Below, in pieces: positions 1 through 14,618 of a stretch of 64,000 nt of DNA. The DNA comes from Calendula officinalis (taxonomy: Eukaryota > Streptophyta > Magnoliopsida > Asterales > Asteraceae). Position numbers and translations under genes: made by a program. The notes under the pieces are model-generated. The model ran no database searches. It saw only the letters and a list, made by a program, of their open reading frames with translations, and was not told where the DNA came from. Within the stretch, counting starts at the first letter, position 1. Each line of letters begins with the position of its first letter. Location of the stretch: the NCBI GenBank assembly GCA_963853835.1, contig OY970829.1:77498901-77562900 (forward strand). Reading direction: 5' to 3'.

Positions 1-278
1 AAAATGTTTTATTGAAAGTCATTTTAACATCTAATATAAGCAATGTTTAGAAAGTCTAGAAAATAAATGGGCCAATTTAATTTTAGTGATGTAAAACTAA
101 CTAAAATACTTGCAACTTCTTTGAATCATTACATAGATATATATTGTTTTATGCTTATGATGTATCTGACCTAATTATAATCATGATTATTTTTTAATCT
201 TCCTCTAATTATCTGATAAATATATACTCATAAAAAATCAAACAAAGGAGTCATTTCATAAACAAAGAGTAATTTTTA

Positions 279-737
279 GAGTAAATTACACGGATGGTCC
301 TTTAAGTTTATAGCAAATTTCACAAATGGTCCTTTAGTTTAAAAAATTACACCGGTGGTCCTTAATTCTGAAAGGTTTTTCACCGATGGTCATTTACACT
401 AATTGACGTTAATTTTTTCTGTTAACTTACCCCATGTGCAATGCATATGAGGGTAAAAAAGTCATTTTTCATTTTTTTCATTCTTAAATTAATTTTTTAT
501 CTTAAATAAAAGTTTTTAGCTTTAGAATAAAAAGAAAAGAAATGAAAAATGATTTTTTTACCCTCATGTGCATTGCACATGGGGTAAGTTAACAGAAAAA
601 ATTAATGTCAGTTAGTGTAAATGACAATCGGTGAAAAACTTTTCAGAATTAAGGACTATCGGTGTAACTTTTTGAAACTAAAGGATCATTTGTGAAATTT
701 TCTATAAACTTAAAAGAACATCCCATGTAATTTACTC
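279..737. mobile_element. Mutator-like MITE, family 1, with 9-bp TSD
   Basis: The ends are long inverted repeats beginning GAGTAAATTACA and ending in its complement. They enclose mirrored blocks of the kind 'ggtcctttag' and 'gtgcaatgcatatgaggg'. The element is flanked by a perfect 9-bp direct repeat, TAATTTTTA (270-278 and 738-746). Long inverted repeats with a 9-bp target duplication are the mark of Mutator-like elements. There is no transposase, so it is non-autonomous. Relatives lie at about 30629-30986 and 61373-62608, and a lone end at about 44366. Confidence 0.88.
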
Positions 738-1007
738 TAATTTTTATTAATGCTGATATGTCATAAACAATAGTACACGAAATTAATACGAATAATATTT
801 TCATAAAAATTGGCGCAACAACGGGTAAAAGATAAGGTAAGTATACGAAATTACGAATCGAAATTTCAGTGGCAAATCTCGTAATTAATACCAAAATCAG
901 AGGCTTTTTCCATGAACAGAAACACATATAAAGCAATGCGTACCCCTGATCCATATTCACACTAAACTAGAAACCTTCATTTTTTTCTCTCTCTCTAACA
1001 GAAAAAA

Positions 1008-4000
1008 ATGCAGAAGCTCTCTGCAATCTTACTAGTGGTGCTCGTATGTGCAGCAACCGCCAATGGTGTTCTATCGTTTACAGATGGTGAGTTTCTCGAT
1101 TCCGAAAACGAATCTAAAATTCCGTTAATTTGTTCGATAATTTCATTGTTTCAGGAAATGCGAACTTCTAGTTAGTTTATGATGAATTCGTGATACAGTT
1201 TAATTTATGTGTTTTTTATTTGATTATGAATCGATTTGATACGTTACGTGTTCAATTTTTTTGTTGCAAATCATAATGAGGTTTGAATTTTTTAACTCGT
1301 TTTTAGTTTTTACCTTTTATTGATATAAAATTTGAATCGTAATGTTAACCTCTGGTTTAAATTCGGAATTAGTTTTTCAGTATGTGGCCGTACAGTATAC
1401 ACTGTGATTATATAGTGTAAATCTGAATTTCTTAAGATTTTACTTGCTACTATCTACCACATATATTAACTCTTATATAGTGTAAATCTGAATTTCTTAT
1501 GAATTTCTAAATCATAAAAACTACTATACACACTAGAATTATTGTTCTATTGTTATAATCAGTTTATTTTAAATGTTGTATAATGTGTTATGAATTAATT
1601 TATGTAATGTACAAATTATTTTTATATTTAAACGAATGATTGAGAGATAAATTGATGATGACACGTGTTGTATGTTATGTTAAGAGGATAACATTTTCCA
1701 GTCGATTTAAAAAAATGACTTATTTGGTAGTATAATCACTGAGAAATGATATTTTTCATTATCGTTTATATATTATTTACTACTTAATTATATAATTACG
1801 ACACATTAGAGAATGAAACTGTAAAGATATAACCGCGTCCTGCTGCTAGGTTGGTGTGGTCCAACGTCAAGATATAAATGTGAAATAAATATGAAATAGA
1901 ATTCAATCTGTGCAAATTTCAATACACTCAGCCGTACATACGATATTATTTCTTCAATATATTTTGTTATCCTCAAACCCTAAAAGGTTGGCATTTATTA
2001 AATTTTGGTGTCTTGTGAAGTCTTCAATGTATTGAACCATATCTAATTCCCATGCCTTTTTAAAGGCAAAGGATATATGCAAGTGCATTATCTAATTTAA
2101 ACAAAAAAACGTATGTATAAAGATTGTTATTTGATGATGTGTTAACCTGTTTAAGTTTAAAACTGTTGTCTTTGAAAATGTTTAAAAATGTCTTAATCAT
2201 CCCATATGATTTTTTTATAAATATTACTATATGGTCTGTGATCGTAGGTTCAAATCCCTCTATACATAGTATGATGTAATTTTTTAAATAATTTAAAAAG
2301 TGTATTAAGCTGTTAAATAAAGAATTAAAACTTTAGAAAGTAAATGTTTCCCATAATAAATATAATTGTTAAATCCGACAGGAAGGCCACTTTTATATGG
2401 TAGAAACCGTGTTTTGAAAAGTGAATCAAATCGGTTGAATTGGAAAACGCTTTTCAAAAACCGAATGAACAACCTATTATCGAACCGGTCATACCTTGTT
2501 AAAAATCGCTCGAACCGGCAAACCTGTAAAAAAATGGATTTCAAATTTTTTTTATTACTCTTTTTTAATAGAAATTTTTAAAAATTTCGAATTGACCATT
2601 CTCGTGTGTACTCTCATTGTTATGTCCCCAAGTCACATCTTTTTTGTTATTTTATATTATTATATAATTATAACTATAGTAATTATAGTTTTAAGACTAG
2701 TCCAATCGATTAAATCAACTACGAACAGTCAGTTCGTTGTCCGATCAAATTTTTAAAACCAAATATATCATCTGCGGAATAAAGAAACATTATTTTAAGT
2801 TTTACTGATTTATAAAGTAATTTCGATGGGATGCTTGTTTTTATCCTTTGGTGAACAACTAGACATGTTCTTTGATGAATCTATGTTTCTCTATTTTCAA
2901 GCTTTCAAGAGTACGACAAAAAACAATTAGTACCATTCGTCACGTGATTCTAAGACACTCCACGTGATGACATACTGTCAATTGCTTTACGTCTATTCTT
3001 GTTGCAAAAAAATTAGTGGCAAAAAGCAAATAGGCCCCCTTAACCATTTGCTAACTATATAGGCAAATCGTTCGGTAACACCGACCATCTTGCTTTAATC
3101 ACTTGTTCAATATCAACTAAATAATTAAATATATTTTAAATTTCTTATGTGGGACTAAAATAAATTAATAACGCATGTTTTCATATATTTTAGGAATATT
3201 GCCAAATGGTCAATTCGAATATGGCCCGAAACCTTCCCAAATGAAGGGCACAAGAGTGCTAGATCCAAAGGCGATACCGAATTGGGAGCTCACGGGGTTT
3301 GTTGAGTACATAAAATCGGGCCAAAAACAAGGAGACATGTTGCTAGTAGTGCCCGAAGGAGTTTATGCGGTTAGGCTAGGAGAAGATGCATCAATAAAGA
3401 CAAAAGTAAACGTTAAAAAAGGGTTATTTTATTCAATCACATTTAACGTCGCTAGAACTTGTGCACAGGAGGAGAAATTAAACGTTTCCGTGTCACCAAA
3501 TTCCGAGCCCAATGATTGGGGAATCTTGCCTATGCAAACTATGTATAGTAGCAACGGTTGGGACACATACTCATGGGGATTCCTGGCGCAGGCGAATAAC
3601 ATTGAGATCGTGATCCATAACCCTAGTGTCGAGAAAGACCCCGCATGTGGTCCGCTTATCGATTCCATTGCATTGAAGGCCTTATTCCCACCTAGAAGAA
3701 CCAACAGTAAGAAAAAGGGTATTTCAGTCATTTCACTTCGTAACAATTTCTTAATTCGTGTTATAAAATGATATATAATCATCATTTTGCTTGTTAATTT
3801 TAGTTAATATGTTGAAGAACGGTGATTTCGAAGAGGGTCCATTTGTTTTACCTAAATCGGATGTTGGTGGAGTTCTAATCCCTCCTAACATCGAGGACGA
3901 CCATTCCCCACTCCCCGGTTGGATGATTGAGTCATTAAAAGCCGTGAAGTACTTGGATTCTGAACATTTTGCTATCCCTAAAGGCAAAAGAGCAGTAGAA

Positions 4001-4336
4001 TTAATTGCAGGAAAAGAAAGTGCCATTGCCCAGGTGGTAAAGACCGTCCCGGGTAAGGTATATGCACTTTCTTTCGTTGTTGGTGATGCCAACAACGCTT
4101 GTGAGGGATCCATGGTTGTAGAGGCATTTGCGGGTAAAAACACTCTTAGGGTACCGTATGAATCAAAAGGCAAGGGTGGGTACAAACAAGCCGTTCTTAA
4201 GTTTAAAGCTGTGACAACACGTACAAGAGTCAGGTTTTTAAGTACATTTTATCAGATGAAGACTGATGGATCTCTTTGTGGCCCGATCATCGATGACGTG
4301 AGGTTGATTGGTGTACGATATGCTAGACACGCTTGA
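1008..4336 (+). CDS. DUF642 cell-wall protein (BIIDXI/DGR-like)
   Basis: Three exons, 1008-1086, 3194-3706 and 3804-4336, join in frame with GT-AG introns to give 374 residues, the usual length of the family. Residues 1-20 (MQKLSAILLVVLVCAATANG) are a clear signal peptide. Two tandem DUF642 (galactose-binding-like) domains follow. The first opens ILPNGQFEYGP and the second MLKNGDFEEGP, each ending with the family's paired cysteine region (DPACGPLIDSIAL, SLCGPIIDDVRLIG). DUF642 proteins are plant-specific, secreted and cell-wall-associated, and are known partners of pectin methylesterases. The first intron is 2.1 kb and AT-rich. I chose the first ATG because it gives the signal peptide directly. 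The family call is firm; the orthologue within the family is not resolved. Confidence 0.93.
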
Positions 4337-5575
4337 TTTATTTTGGTTCTTCGTGGAGTCCTTAAAAACGTGACATGGGGCTGGTTTGATCGTGGCCTAT
4401 GATGTTTATTTAGCACGTTTGTTGTTATAGTAATGTAATGTTATTTCTGTTGTGTACTAGAAAGAAAATCTTCTAAAATTACTTCTTTACAATGCCTAAT
4501 CGATATTTATTGTCTTATTGGAATAGATAAATGAAGCGATTATATTGTAAGTAATAACTCATGTATCATACTTATACATTGAATTAAGTTGTCGTTAGCG
4601 TTGATACGACATTACAACTAAATGACTAATGAATCAATGATACACTTTGTTTAATGTGTAGAAATGTGTCGCGACTCACCACACAACACTTTAAGATGTG
4701 GAGAGAATTGTTAAAAGCTCTACGCATTAATAGCATAAAAAATAACCTATATCAACAGTTTAAATGTTTAGAAAATTAACTCGATGTCAAAAATTATGAT
4801 TTACACGATCTTAAAATTAAATGGGTTTCACATTATCGTACATTATCACTATACAATTACATGTGTTTATTGGTGTAAACATTTATTTTACTTTTATACG
4901 TGACGTCAGTCTATAAGTATGACATAAATTTATTATTTTTACAAGTTTACATTCTACCATTGTGTATGTGTGTATGTATATGAATCGTGGAAAATAGTAT
5001 GAAGATCGTTGATCGTGGAAAATAGCACAAAGCGGCATAAATTTGTTTTGTTTCATTTTCATCATACATGTAAGTTAAACCTAAGACTTATAGTCTAGTG
5101 ATATTGATGTAAGATGTTACACATACTCTAATAGTCATGAGTTCATGTCACGTTGTGTATATATTGGAGCAAATTAAGTGTCGTTTTTAAAATTATATTG
5201 TTTGAAATTTAAGATAATGTTTTTTTAGAAACCCTATTCATTTTATCTCAGAGTAGTAGTTAACACTTTATGAGTGCACATTTAGGAAATATATAAAGTA
5301 CAACATGAATATATTCTTATAAATTGTATCATACACATCATATAGGGCAAATTAGCAGTTTCAACAAACATATGTTCTTAAGACCAAGTGCTACATGTTC
5401 TATATATCATAGAATCTTACCCCGTGCAAAGTGGCAGCATTTAACAGGTATTAGGCGGTTTTTGATCTTCTTGGTGGTCTTGGCCCGCAGTGACCGGCGG
5501 TGGCGGTGGCGGCGTAAAAGGAAGATATTGAGAGAGTGTGTATGTACATGTATCTCAACACTTACATTTGAATTC
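4337..5575. other. Intergenic gap, no gene seen
   Basis: This holds the 3' regions of the convergent DUF642 and mTERF genes. Around 5090-5150 there is a weak tRNA-like A-box/B-box pair that could be the head of an old SINE. No convincing coding exon is seen. Confidence 0.5.
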
Positions 5576-8280
5576 TCATTTAACAAAAAAACTTCCTTCC
5601 TTATTTCCGTTCACATAGTCAGCCGCAAATTCTTCATCGTTCTTACCCAACATATCTTTCAAGCTACACTCGCAATTTGAATCCATCAATCGATAATATC
5701 TCGGCTTTATCTTCTTCTCGAGTGAGTAGCTAAAATATCTCGGGTACTCCACCACCTCCCGCAATGGCTTTTTCATCGTATTCACTAAAAACTCATATTT
5801 GGGCTTCAAAACCTGTTCAACACTGTACCCAAGCAACGGGGAAAATCTCCCAACCATAAACGCAATTTCCCTCTTCGACAACCCAATCTTCAACAAATAC
5901 ATCATTCTTGGAAGTAAAGAGTTGTCCACATCGCATACAAAAACCTCCGGGTATTTCCTAATCACACGAGGAAGATGATTGCTAGAAACACCGAGTCGAG
6001 AAAGAAATTCAACCTTCTTTTTTAGGGTTTTCTCAACATTTGTCGTGAAAATCTCGGGACATCGACCGATCATCCGTCCGATAAGTTCGTCTTCAACTCC
6101 CAAACTTTTTAAATACGAAACCACCTCGTGAAATTCTCGAGGCTTTTGCGTGAGTAGTTGAGGACTAGTAGCGACGACTTTCTGCAACGTCTTTTCCGTC
6201 ACGCCTAATTCGTCTAATTGGTTAATCATCAACTTCAATTTTCCAACCGAGCAACCTAATATAAGCGGGGAGTTCTTAATTGAATCGTAAACGCTAACTT
6301 CAGTAAGCTTTTGCGCGTAGAAGAAAGAAATGATTTCTTGATAGTTTTTTTGGATGCTTGTATAAAGAATCCATGGATACTTGAGCAACATCTTACCCAA
6401 CTCCTTATCACTTCCATACACCTATATATTTGTAATGATAAGTGAAGGAAAAAACAATAACTTTTTATATAAATATAAAGATACCTTTACATAAAGCTGA
6501 GTTGTTGGTTTGATTTGTTTCTCAATGTCGTAGAAAAGTATCGGAGGGTACAATAAAATAATATTTCTTACACAAGCTTTCGGGATTCCGATATACTGAA
6601 GAAAATCTACGACGAGCTTCAAATTGGATTCAACCGACAGTAAAAGAAGACGAGGAAACGATTCTATTAGGTACCGGAAACACCCGTCTCCGGAGCTCAA
6701 CAGTTCTAGACCACCACGTCTCGCTTGTATCTACACAAAACCAGTAAAGTTTTGGTGACTAAAGAAAAATAAATAAAAAACAAAAACAAAAACAGAATAT
6801 ATGAGCGTTAATTAGTAATTACTTTCTCGAGAAATGATAACGTTTGTTGAACATCCTCATCTACGGGTATTGATAAGTGCATCATCATTCGTCGAGCGTT
6901 CCTAGCAATCGGCACTTTTCCATCGACATCAGAAAATAGTATTTCCTTCAAATACTTGATCTGTAAGCAAATCTCAAATAATTAATAAAATAATGGCAAA
7001 ATTTTAGTACCCTGAACTTGACTAACTATTAAAGGTGCAACATGGTACTCTACTGAACTATTAAAGGTGCAACATGGTACCCTACTGAACTATTAAAGGT
7101 GCAACATGGTATCCTTAACTTTGACAAAATGGTCGATTTAGTACCCGACTCATTAATTTGATCGTGTTTTCTTACATGACTTACTTTCGTTGAAGCTTTT
7201 GACGGACTACGTTCATCTCAATATATTGAAATTAGACGCAAATCACGTGAGAAATCAAAACAAAATTAGTGAGTCAATGTACTAAATCGATCATTTTGTC
7301 AAGTTCAGGGTATCATATTGCATTTTTAATAGTTTAAGGTAGTAGAGGACATAGTCAGTCAAATTCAGGTATTAAAATGTATTTGGCCTAAAATAATCAT
7401 GTATGTATGTATGTATGCAAGGGCGTTCAAAACCAGATTTTCGGATATTAAGAGTTTTGGATAGTGATTTTTACAATCTAAATCCAATATCCGAAATTCA
7501 GATATTCGAAAATCCGGATATCTGAAAATTCTGATATCCGAAATTCAGTATACAGAAAAAGATATATTTCGGATATCCGAAATTTTAAAAACACTATCCG
7601 GATTCGGTATCTGAAATTCGGATATCTGGATTTCGGATATTTTTTAACACTCTATATGTATATATCTAAGTAAGATAAATAACAATAGGTACCTTGCGGA
7701 GGAGGTTAGGTGGGGTATGAGCAGAGACATAACGAGCAATATGCATAGCAGAAGGAAGAGGAAGATCCACCATGCTCTCGAGCAGAGGAACCAAACCCTT
7801 ATCCCCTTTGTGTTTCCCCATCTCAAAAATCTTCTTCTTGTAACTAGAAATACTATTACTATTACTATTACTAATTGATGATGACGTGGCGGTCGACTGG
7901 AAGAGTTCATCCAAATCACGGACACTGTCCATCAACATTTCCAAATATTTCGGTGATTTCAAAGCGATTTCCATAGATTCCTCCATTGAAACTCCATTTT
8001 CCTGTAGAATTTCAGATACCGCCTCTCTTGCTGCCGATTGTTTCTGGTTTTCATCTCCATAATCATCATCAGTAGAAACAGAAGGTGATCGATCGTGAAA
8101 ACAATCGACAATTTGTATGTAATTGTAATTGTAATTGTAATTGTAAATGCAACCGTCTTGCAAACAAATCGGGGACGATAATAAGAAACGGCGACCGAGA
8201 TGACGAGAACGATTGCCGATCCAATTTCGTGGGCCTTGAAACATCGGCATATGTGCTATTGCAACCGCCAATGTGGACAT
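5576..8280 (-). CDS. Mitochondrial transcription termination factor (mTERF) family protein, organelle-targeted
   Basis: Four exons on the minus strand, 7693-8280, 6823-6960, 6485-6730 and 5576-6421, all join in phase 0 with GT-AG introns and give 604 residues. The C-terminal two thirds is an array of degenerate roughly 30-residue helical mTERF repeats with the recurring pattern LGV...L...I.K.P...., for example LGVSSNHLPRVIRKYPEVFV and LGVEDELIGRMIGRCPEIF. These bind organelle nucleic acid and act in plastid or mitochondrial gene expression. The first 100 or so residues are Ser/Arg/Asn-rich and look like a transit peptide. They contain low-complexity YNYNYNYNY and SNSNSNS tracts encoded by hexanucleotide repeats. 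I start at MSTLAVAIAHM rather than at an in-frame ATG 28 codons upstream, because a short amphipathic start suits a targeting peptide; this choice is uncertain. The length and the conserved AAREAVSEILQE block recall the EMB2219/MTERF2 type, which is an inference from memory. Intron 1 carries a Mutator-like MITE. Confidence 0.9.
6995..7388. mobile_element. Mutator-like MITE, family 2, in mTERF intron 1
   Basis: The inverted ends read GGCAAAATTTTAGTACCC on the left and, complemented, GGCCAAATACATTTTAATAC on the right. They are flanked by a perfect 9-bp repeat, TAAAATAAT (6986-6994 and 7389-7397). Inside, the block 'actattaaaggtgcaacatg' is tandemly repeated near the left end. Sister copies lie at 31484-31788, about 32560-32915 and about 60015-60365. 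Confidence 0.88.
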
Positions 8281-10047
<1,767 letters not shown>

Positions 10048-10204
10048 TCTTTTGATCGCGTTTTAATACCATATTATTATTTGTAAAACTTTTTAGAAAT
10101 TAATATGTAATTTCATCAAAGTAAATGCTAAATACTGGATAAGTGTTGTAATTATTTTTTGTTATTAATACTCAGCTGGGGAATAAAAACTAAAATTTTA
10201 ACAT

Positions 10205-10411
10205 GTGTTTTTCTAACATGTGCCCCCTAGGCACATGTTTAGAGTCATTAATTACCATTAACTTTCCTAATAAAACCATATTACACATTAATGAAGTGTG
10301 AATTTTACATTCTCAAAGAGATGATTAAATGTTTTTTGTAGTTATAATGGTAAGTTAATAGTAATTAATGACTCTAAACATACGCCTAGGGGGCATATGT
10401 TAGAAAAACCC
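10205..10411. mobile_element. Mutator-like MITE, family 3, with 9-bp TSD
   Basis: A 207-bp element with inverted ends GTGTTTTTCTAACATGTGCC and, complemented, GGGTTTTTCTAACATATGCC. It is flanked by the perfect 9-bp repeat TTTTAACAT (10196-10204 and 10412-10420). No coding capacity. A second copy of almost identical length lies at 11781-12561 once its nested insert is removed. Confidence 0.9.
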
Positions 10412-11780
10412 TTTTAACATATACCAACTGTTCGAAGATAAAAGTTTTCATTGCGGAGTGAAAGTTTTATACATAGTGTTATCTTTTTTTTATGCTAATA
10501 TATAATTGTGAACATAGTATAAAGTAATGTAAAGATAGAAATATTATAATTTAGACTCATACTGATCATATTTTAATACAGAAATGATATGTACACTCCA
10601 ATAATTTTCTCTTAATATTATCTCTTGATTTTGACAGACATCCAATTATTCTCTATTAATATTATCTCTTGATTTTGACACACGTCTTCATCTAATGAGT
10701 ATGACTATAAATATGACCAAATAGTAAGATTAAATACCATTACTCATTTTAATAATGAGATATGATATTTGTTCATATCTTTTCTTCATACTCATATTTC
10801 TATCAACTTCTAAATTTGATATGTGTAATCCACTAATTCTCTTTCCTTATATCATTATTTGATTTTGATATTTGTCTTAATCTAGTGGGTAGGAAGATAA
10901 TTATGAACAAATAGTAGGAAGCAATATCAACTCTCATTAATATTATTCGTTAACAGTAGAGTTTTTAAAAGCTAAATAGTTCATTTCATTTAAGTTAAAT
11001 TAAATTAAAATAGTATGGACTACTTACTAAGTTTTTGAAATTAGTAAATGATGTAGGGTTAAAAACTAAAGTTTTCAGTGGCTATTTACAAAATTTCCCT
11101 ATTTTAGGGGAAGTTTTAAAATATATGAAACAATATTAGTTCACTGCAGCTTCCTCCGTTTCATTTGAGCTGCCTCCGTTTCATTTACCATTATGGCCTA
11201 AGATGATTGGACAAAATTCCAAACGGGGTTTTGTATCTTTTAATGAACAGTAAATGCTTATCATAAATGTACTATAAGAGGAATTTTATCAACAAAAGGG
11301 AGGGACGCTTTTCCCCCCACCAAATTCAATTTCTTTCTCTTCAACAAAAAGCATAGGATTATAAAAAGGTGTGGGGTTCTACTCCACTGACAACCCCTTT
11401 AGTTTTTCCTAATCCTCATTATCTAGTTTTGTCTTAAAACACGTGAAAATAAGATTGTATCACTTATTTTAAATCGGATAATATAGTAAAATTACCATTT
11501 GATAAAAGATTGTATCACTTAATTTGATAATTTCTATTTTCAATTTGATACAATTATCTTTTATCATCTTTTATCAAATTTGATAATTTCTATTTTCACT
11601 ACCTTTTAACAAATATGATAAATTATCAAATTTTATCACTTATTTTAAAAATACTAAAAATAGAAATTGTATCACTTTATGTGATAACGAGGTAATCAAT
11701 CCATTATTAAAATATGGAAAAAAATAATACAATTTAAATTATTTATAATTATATATACAATTCATTACTAAAATATGGAA

Positions 11781-12322
11781 GAGTTTTTCTAATATGTGCC
11801 CCTAAGGCACATGTTTAGGAGCATTAATTTACTCAAAATTTCCTAGCGAAGTGTTATTATACATTAATGAAGTCCATGAGTTACATTTTTAGAAGATGTA
11901 TTAAATGATTTTTTTAGTTTTAAAGGAAAGTTGATGTTATTTAATGCTTCTAAACATATGCCTAGGGGCTAGAGATGCAAACGGGTACATGTAATAGCGG
12001 GTACTGCAAAACCCGTACCCGACCCGCTATTCTTATACCCGTACCCGCCCCGTACTCGGTCAAATACCCGTCGGGTTCGGGTAGAAAAATACCCGCCGGG
12101 TTCGGGTAACCCGACGGGTACCCGTTCAATAAAAAAATTAAACAAAATAGGTAAAACATTTAAAAGTCTTAGTTCGTTCGGGCTTATTCCGTTCAATACG
12201 TAATGGACTAACAGGAGACGAGCCAAATTTTAACCATTATTAAATTGTGCTAATGAGAGATTAAGTGTTGGGTTAAGTTTGAGTAGTGACTCGTGGGCTA
12301 AACATGTACTAAAAAATTACAC

Positions 12323-12360
<38 letters not shown>

Positions 12361-12561
12361 GGGTCGGGTATAAACGGTGTGTGTATTATAAAACCCGTAC
12401 CCGACCCGTACCCGCCCTCGGGTATGAAATTTAAACCCATCCACGACCCGTTACCCGTTTAGACGGGGTAATACCCGCCTCGTAAGACTCGGGTACCCGC
12501 GGGTACCCAAACCCGCGGGTTAAATTTGCATCCCTACTAGGGGCATATGTTAGAAAAACCC
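11781..12561. mobile_element. Mutator-like MITE, family 3, split by a nested hAT element
   Basis: The inverted ends match the copy at 10205-10411, and the flanking 9-bp repeat AATATGGAA (11772-11780 and 12562-12570) is perfect. Removing the nested 567-bp element and one copy of its 8-bp duplication leaves 206 bp, against 207 bp for the sister copy, which supports the nesting model. Confidence 0.9.
11970..12536. mobile_element. Non-autonomous hAT element nested in a MITE
   Basis: A 567-bp element with ends TAGAGATGCAAACGGGTA and, complemented, TAGGGATGCAAATTTAACCC. A perfect 8-bp duplication, CTAGGGGC (11962-11969 and 12537-12544), flanks it. Short TAGRGATG ends and an 8-bp duplication are typical of the hAT superfamily. 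The interior is rich in 'acccgtacccga' and 'gggtacccg' motifs in both orientations and contains an (AT)n tract at about 12326-12358. There is no transposase. Confidence 0.9.
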
Positions 12562-13883
12562 AATATGGAATACAATAATACAAAATCTATTTACATCATA
12601 TATAACACAATGTCGACATCATGTGACATAATAACACAAACCACTTGATGTCCGTAAGGCGTAAATTGAATTTAAAATAAGTTACGTGATTTACAAAACT
12701 ATTGACACCCTCTCATCACACATGTGGTTAAAGGAAGTACAATTGTTAAATGAAGAAAAAAGGTACATATGGTTGAAGAAAGAAGTACAAATGTTAGAAG
12801 AAAAAAAGTACAAATGTGGTTTTTGTGGTACAAGTTAACTGTGTTCATTAAAAATCAAAGAGAGAGACAAAAACACGAGGTATTTGTGTGTTTTTAAGCC
12901 CTCGTCAAAAGAAGGAGAAGGGATCGAATTAAGGAGAGTTTTTGTGTGCTCATGGATTTGACCGAAGAACTACGTTTAATTGGCATCGTTGGCTCACTCT
13001 CGATATCGGAGCAAAACGAAGGTGATGAATATGTTGAATTTGGTTAATTAGAGGTAAATCAATACAAATCATGTTTTTAAGTTAATTTTATGATGCATAG
13101 GATGCGTGTGTTTAGCTTCTACAAATATTTTGGTTGGAAAATAGAAGTTTTAGAGAAAACGACAATCGGAAAAATTGGATTCAAAACCAGTTTTATTTTG
13201 ATCCGAGTTAACTTATGTTAATTTATTTTTGGTTGTGTTTACTTTCCGTCTTTCTTGTTGGTCTTTTTTTTATGATGTTTTTATATATTTTGGGTGTCTT
13301 TAATTTAATAGGTAGTAAATATATCTGACTTTCAAAAAAAGGGGATAAACTATATGCTAAACATTGATGTTAAACACAAACAAAGGGATTTTATATCTAA
13401 GAGGACGTTTGAACTAGTGTTATGTATTTTAGCCACAATCCCGTTCACAATTTTTTATCTACATCCGAAGTCCATAGGTTCACCTGCACCGATTTTCGTC
13501 CACCAAAAAGCAGGTGGTTCATTGGGATTTGCGACTCACAGTTTAACAAAAAAAAAAAATTACCTTTTGTCAACGTTCATATAAGACTCCATTTGAGCCC
13601 TCTTAAAATCTAACTATTGCGATTTGATGTTATAGATAATCTATTAGAGTGATTGGCACTCAATAAGTTATATCAATGTTATAGGTTTTATTCCCTCGTA
13701 TAACATTCTTTTTAAAATCCACAGAAAAAACACAAACTAAACCAATGACTATTTACAAAAATTAAAAGAAGAGAAAATAATATCAAAATCCTATAACCCA
13801 CCGTTATTGGGATGCCGAGGGTGGTGGCGTCATGTAGTGGTCGCCAACCGGCAATCGGCTATAGTGGTGTACACTAACTCCTC
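12562..13883. other. Intergenic gap, no gene seen
   Basis: AT-rich sequence with no recognisable exon. Short reading frames around 13350-13610 have no family features and are not called. Confidence 0.45.
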
Positions 13884-14618
13884 TTAGGCTATAGGGTATG
13901 GGTACATGTGGTACCCAATTTGCCCGCCACATCATCGCCACCTCAGCAACCACACCACCACCACACCACATCATCTCTAGGAAATACCCACCACACCACA
14001 CCACACCATTTTATTCCATTAAATTTTAAAATGAAAATACCCACCACCCAATCACAAGCCACCATCAATCAAAAAGCAACCCCCACACCCTGTGGCCTCC
14101 CGTGGTCTGCATACTTCCTCCACCACGCCAACCCCCCACGGTGTTGGGGGAAATGGTGTTCCACCCATGGCCACGCCGTGGCTTCCCTGCCACATCACCC
14201 CCCATGCCAACGCCGTTGGCCCTTACCCAATGGCCTAAGGAAATAACAATTGTCAACATTATAAGGCCTTTGGGTATGGGACCACGCCTTTGTGGCGTTG
14301 GGGTGTGATGTGGCTTGCACGCCGTGGCCAAAAGAAGAAACACCATTTCCCCCCCACACCGTGGGGGGTTCGCGTGGAGGGGAAAGGCAACGGGCAACGC
14401 GGAGAAACGTCCGTGGTGGGTTAGGTGGCTGCTTCTGATTGGTTGGTGGGTATTTTCTTTTTTATTTTATTTAAAATTTAATGAAATAAAATGGTGTGGT
14501 GTGGTGTGGTGGGTATTTCCTAGAGATGATGTGGTGTGGGTGTGGTGTGGTTGCTGAGGTGGCGCTGATGTGGCGGAAAAGGGAACCACCACATGTGGTG
14601 CCCATACCCACTAGCCTA
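13884..14618. mobile_element. Fold-back (long inverted repeat) element
   Basis: The left arm runs from AGGCTATAGGGTATGGGTAC through 'ccacaccacatcatctctag'. It is mirrored on the right by 'ctagagatgatgtggtgtgg' and ends in the complement of AGGCTAGTGGGTATGGGCAC. Nearly the whole 735 bp folds back on itself, and the GC-rich centre holds further inverted copies of 'ccccccacggtgttgggg'-like blocks. I could not read a clear target duplication, so the superfamily is left open. The reading frames inside it are by-products of the repeat. Confidence 0.75.

Noticed and set aside
2225..2262. B-box-like 'ggttcaaatccc' in the DUF642 intron
   Set aside because: No A-box at the right distance.
3429..4185. 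Minus-strand frames of 118 and 144 codons
   Set aside because: Antisense to the well-supported DUF642 exons.
13908..14557. Frames rich in His, Pro and Trp in the fold-back element
   Set aside because: Products of inverted GC-rich repeats, with no family features.
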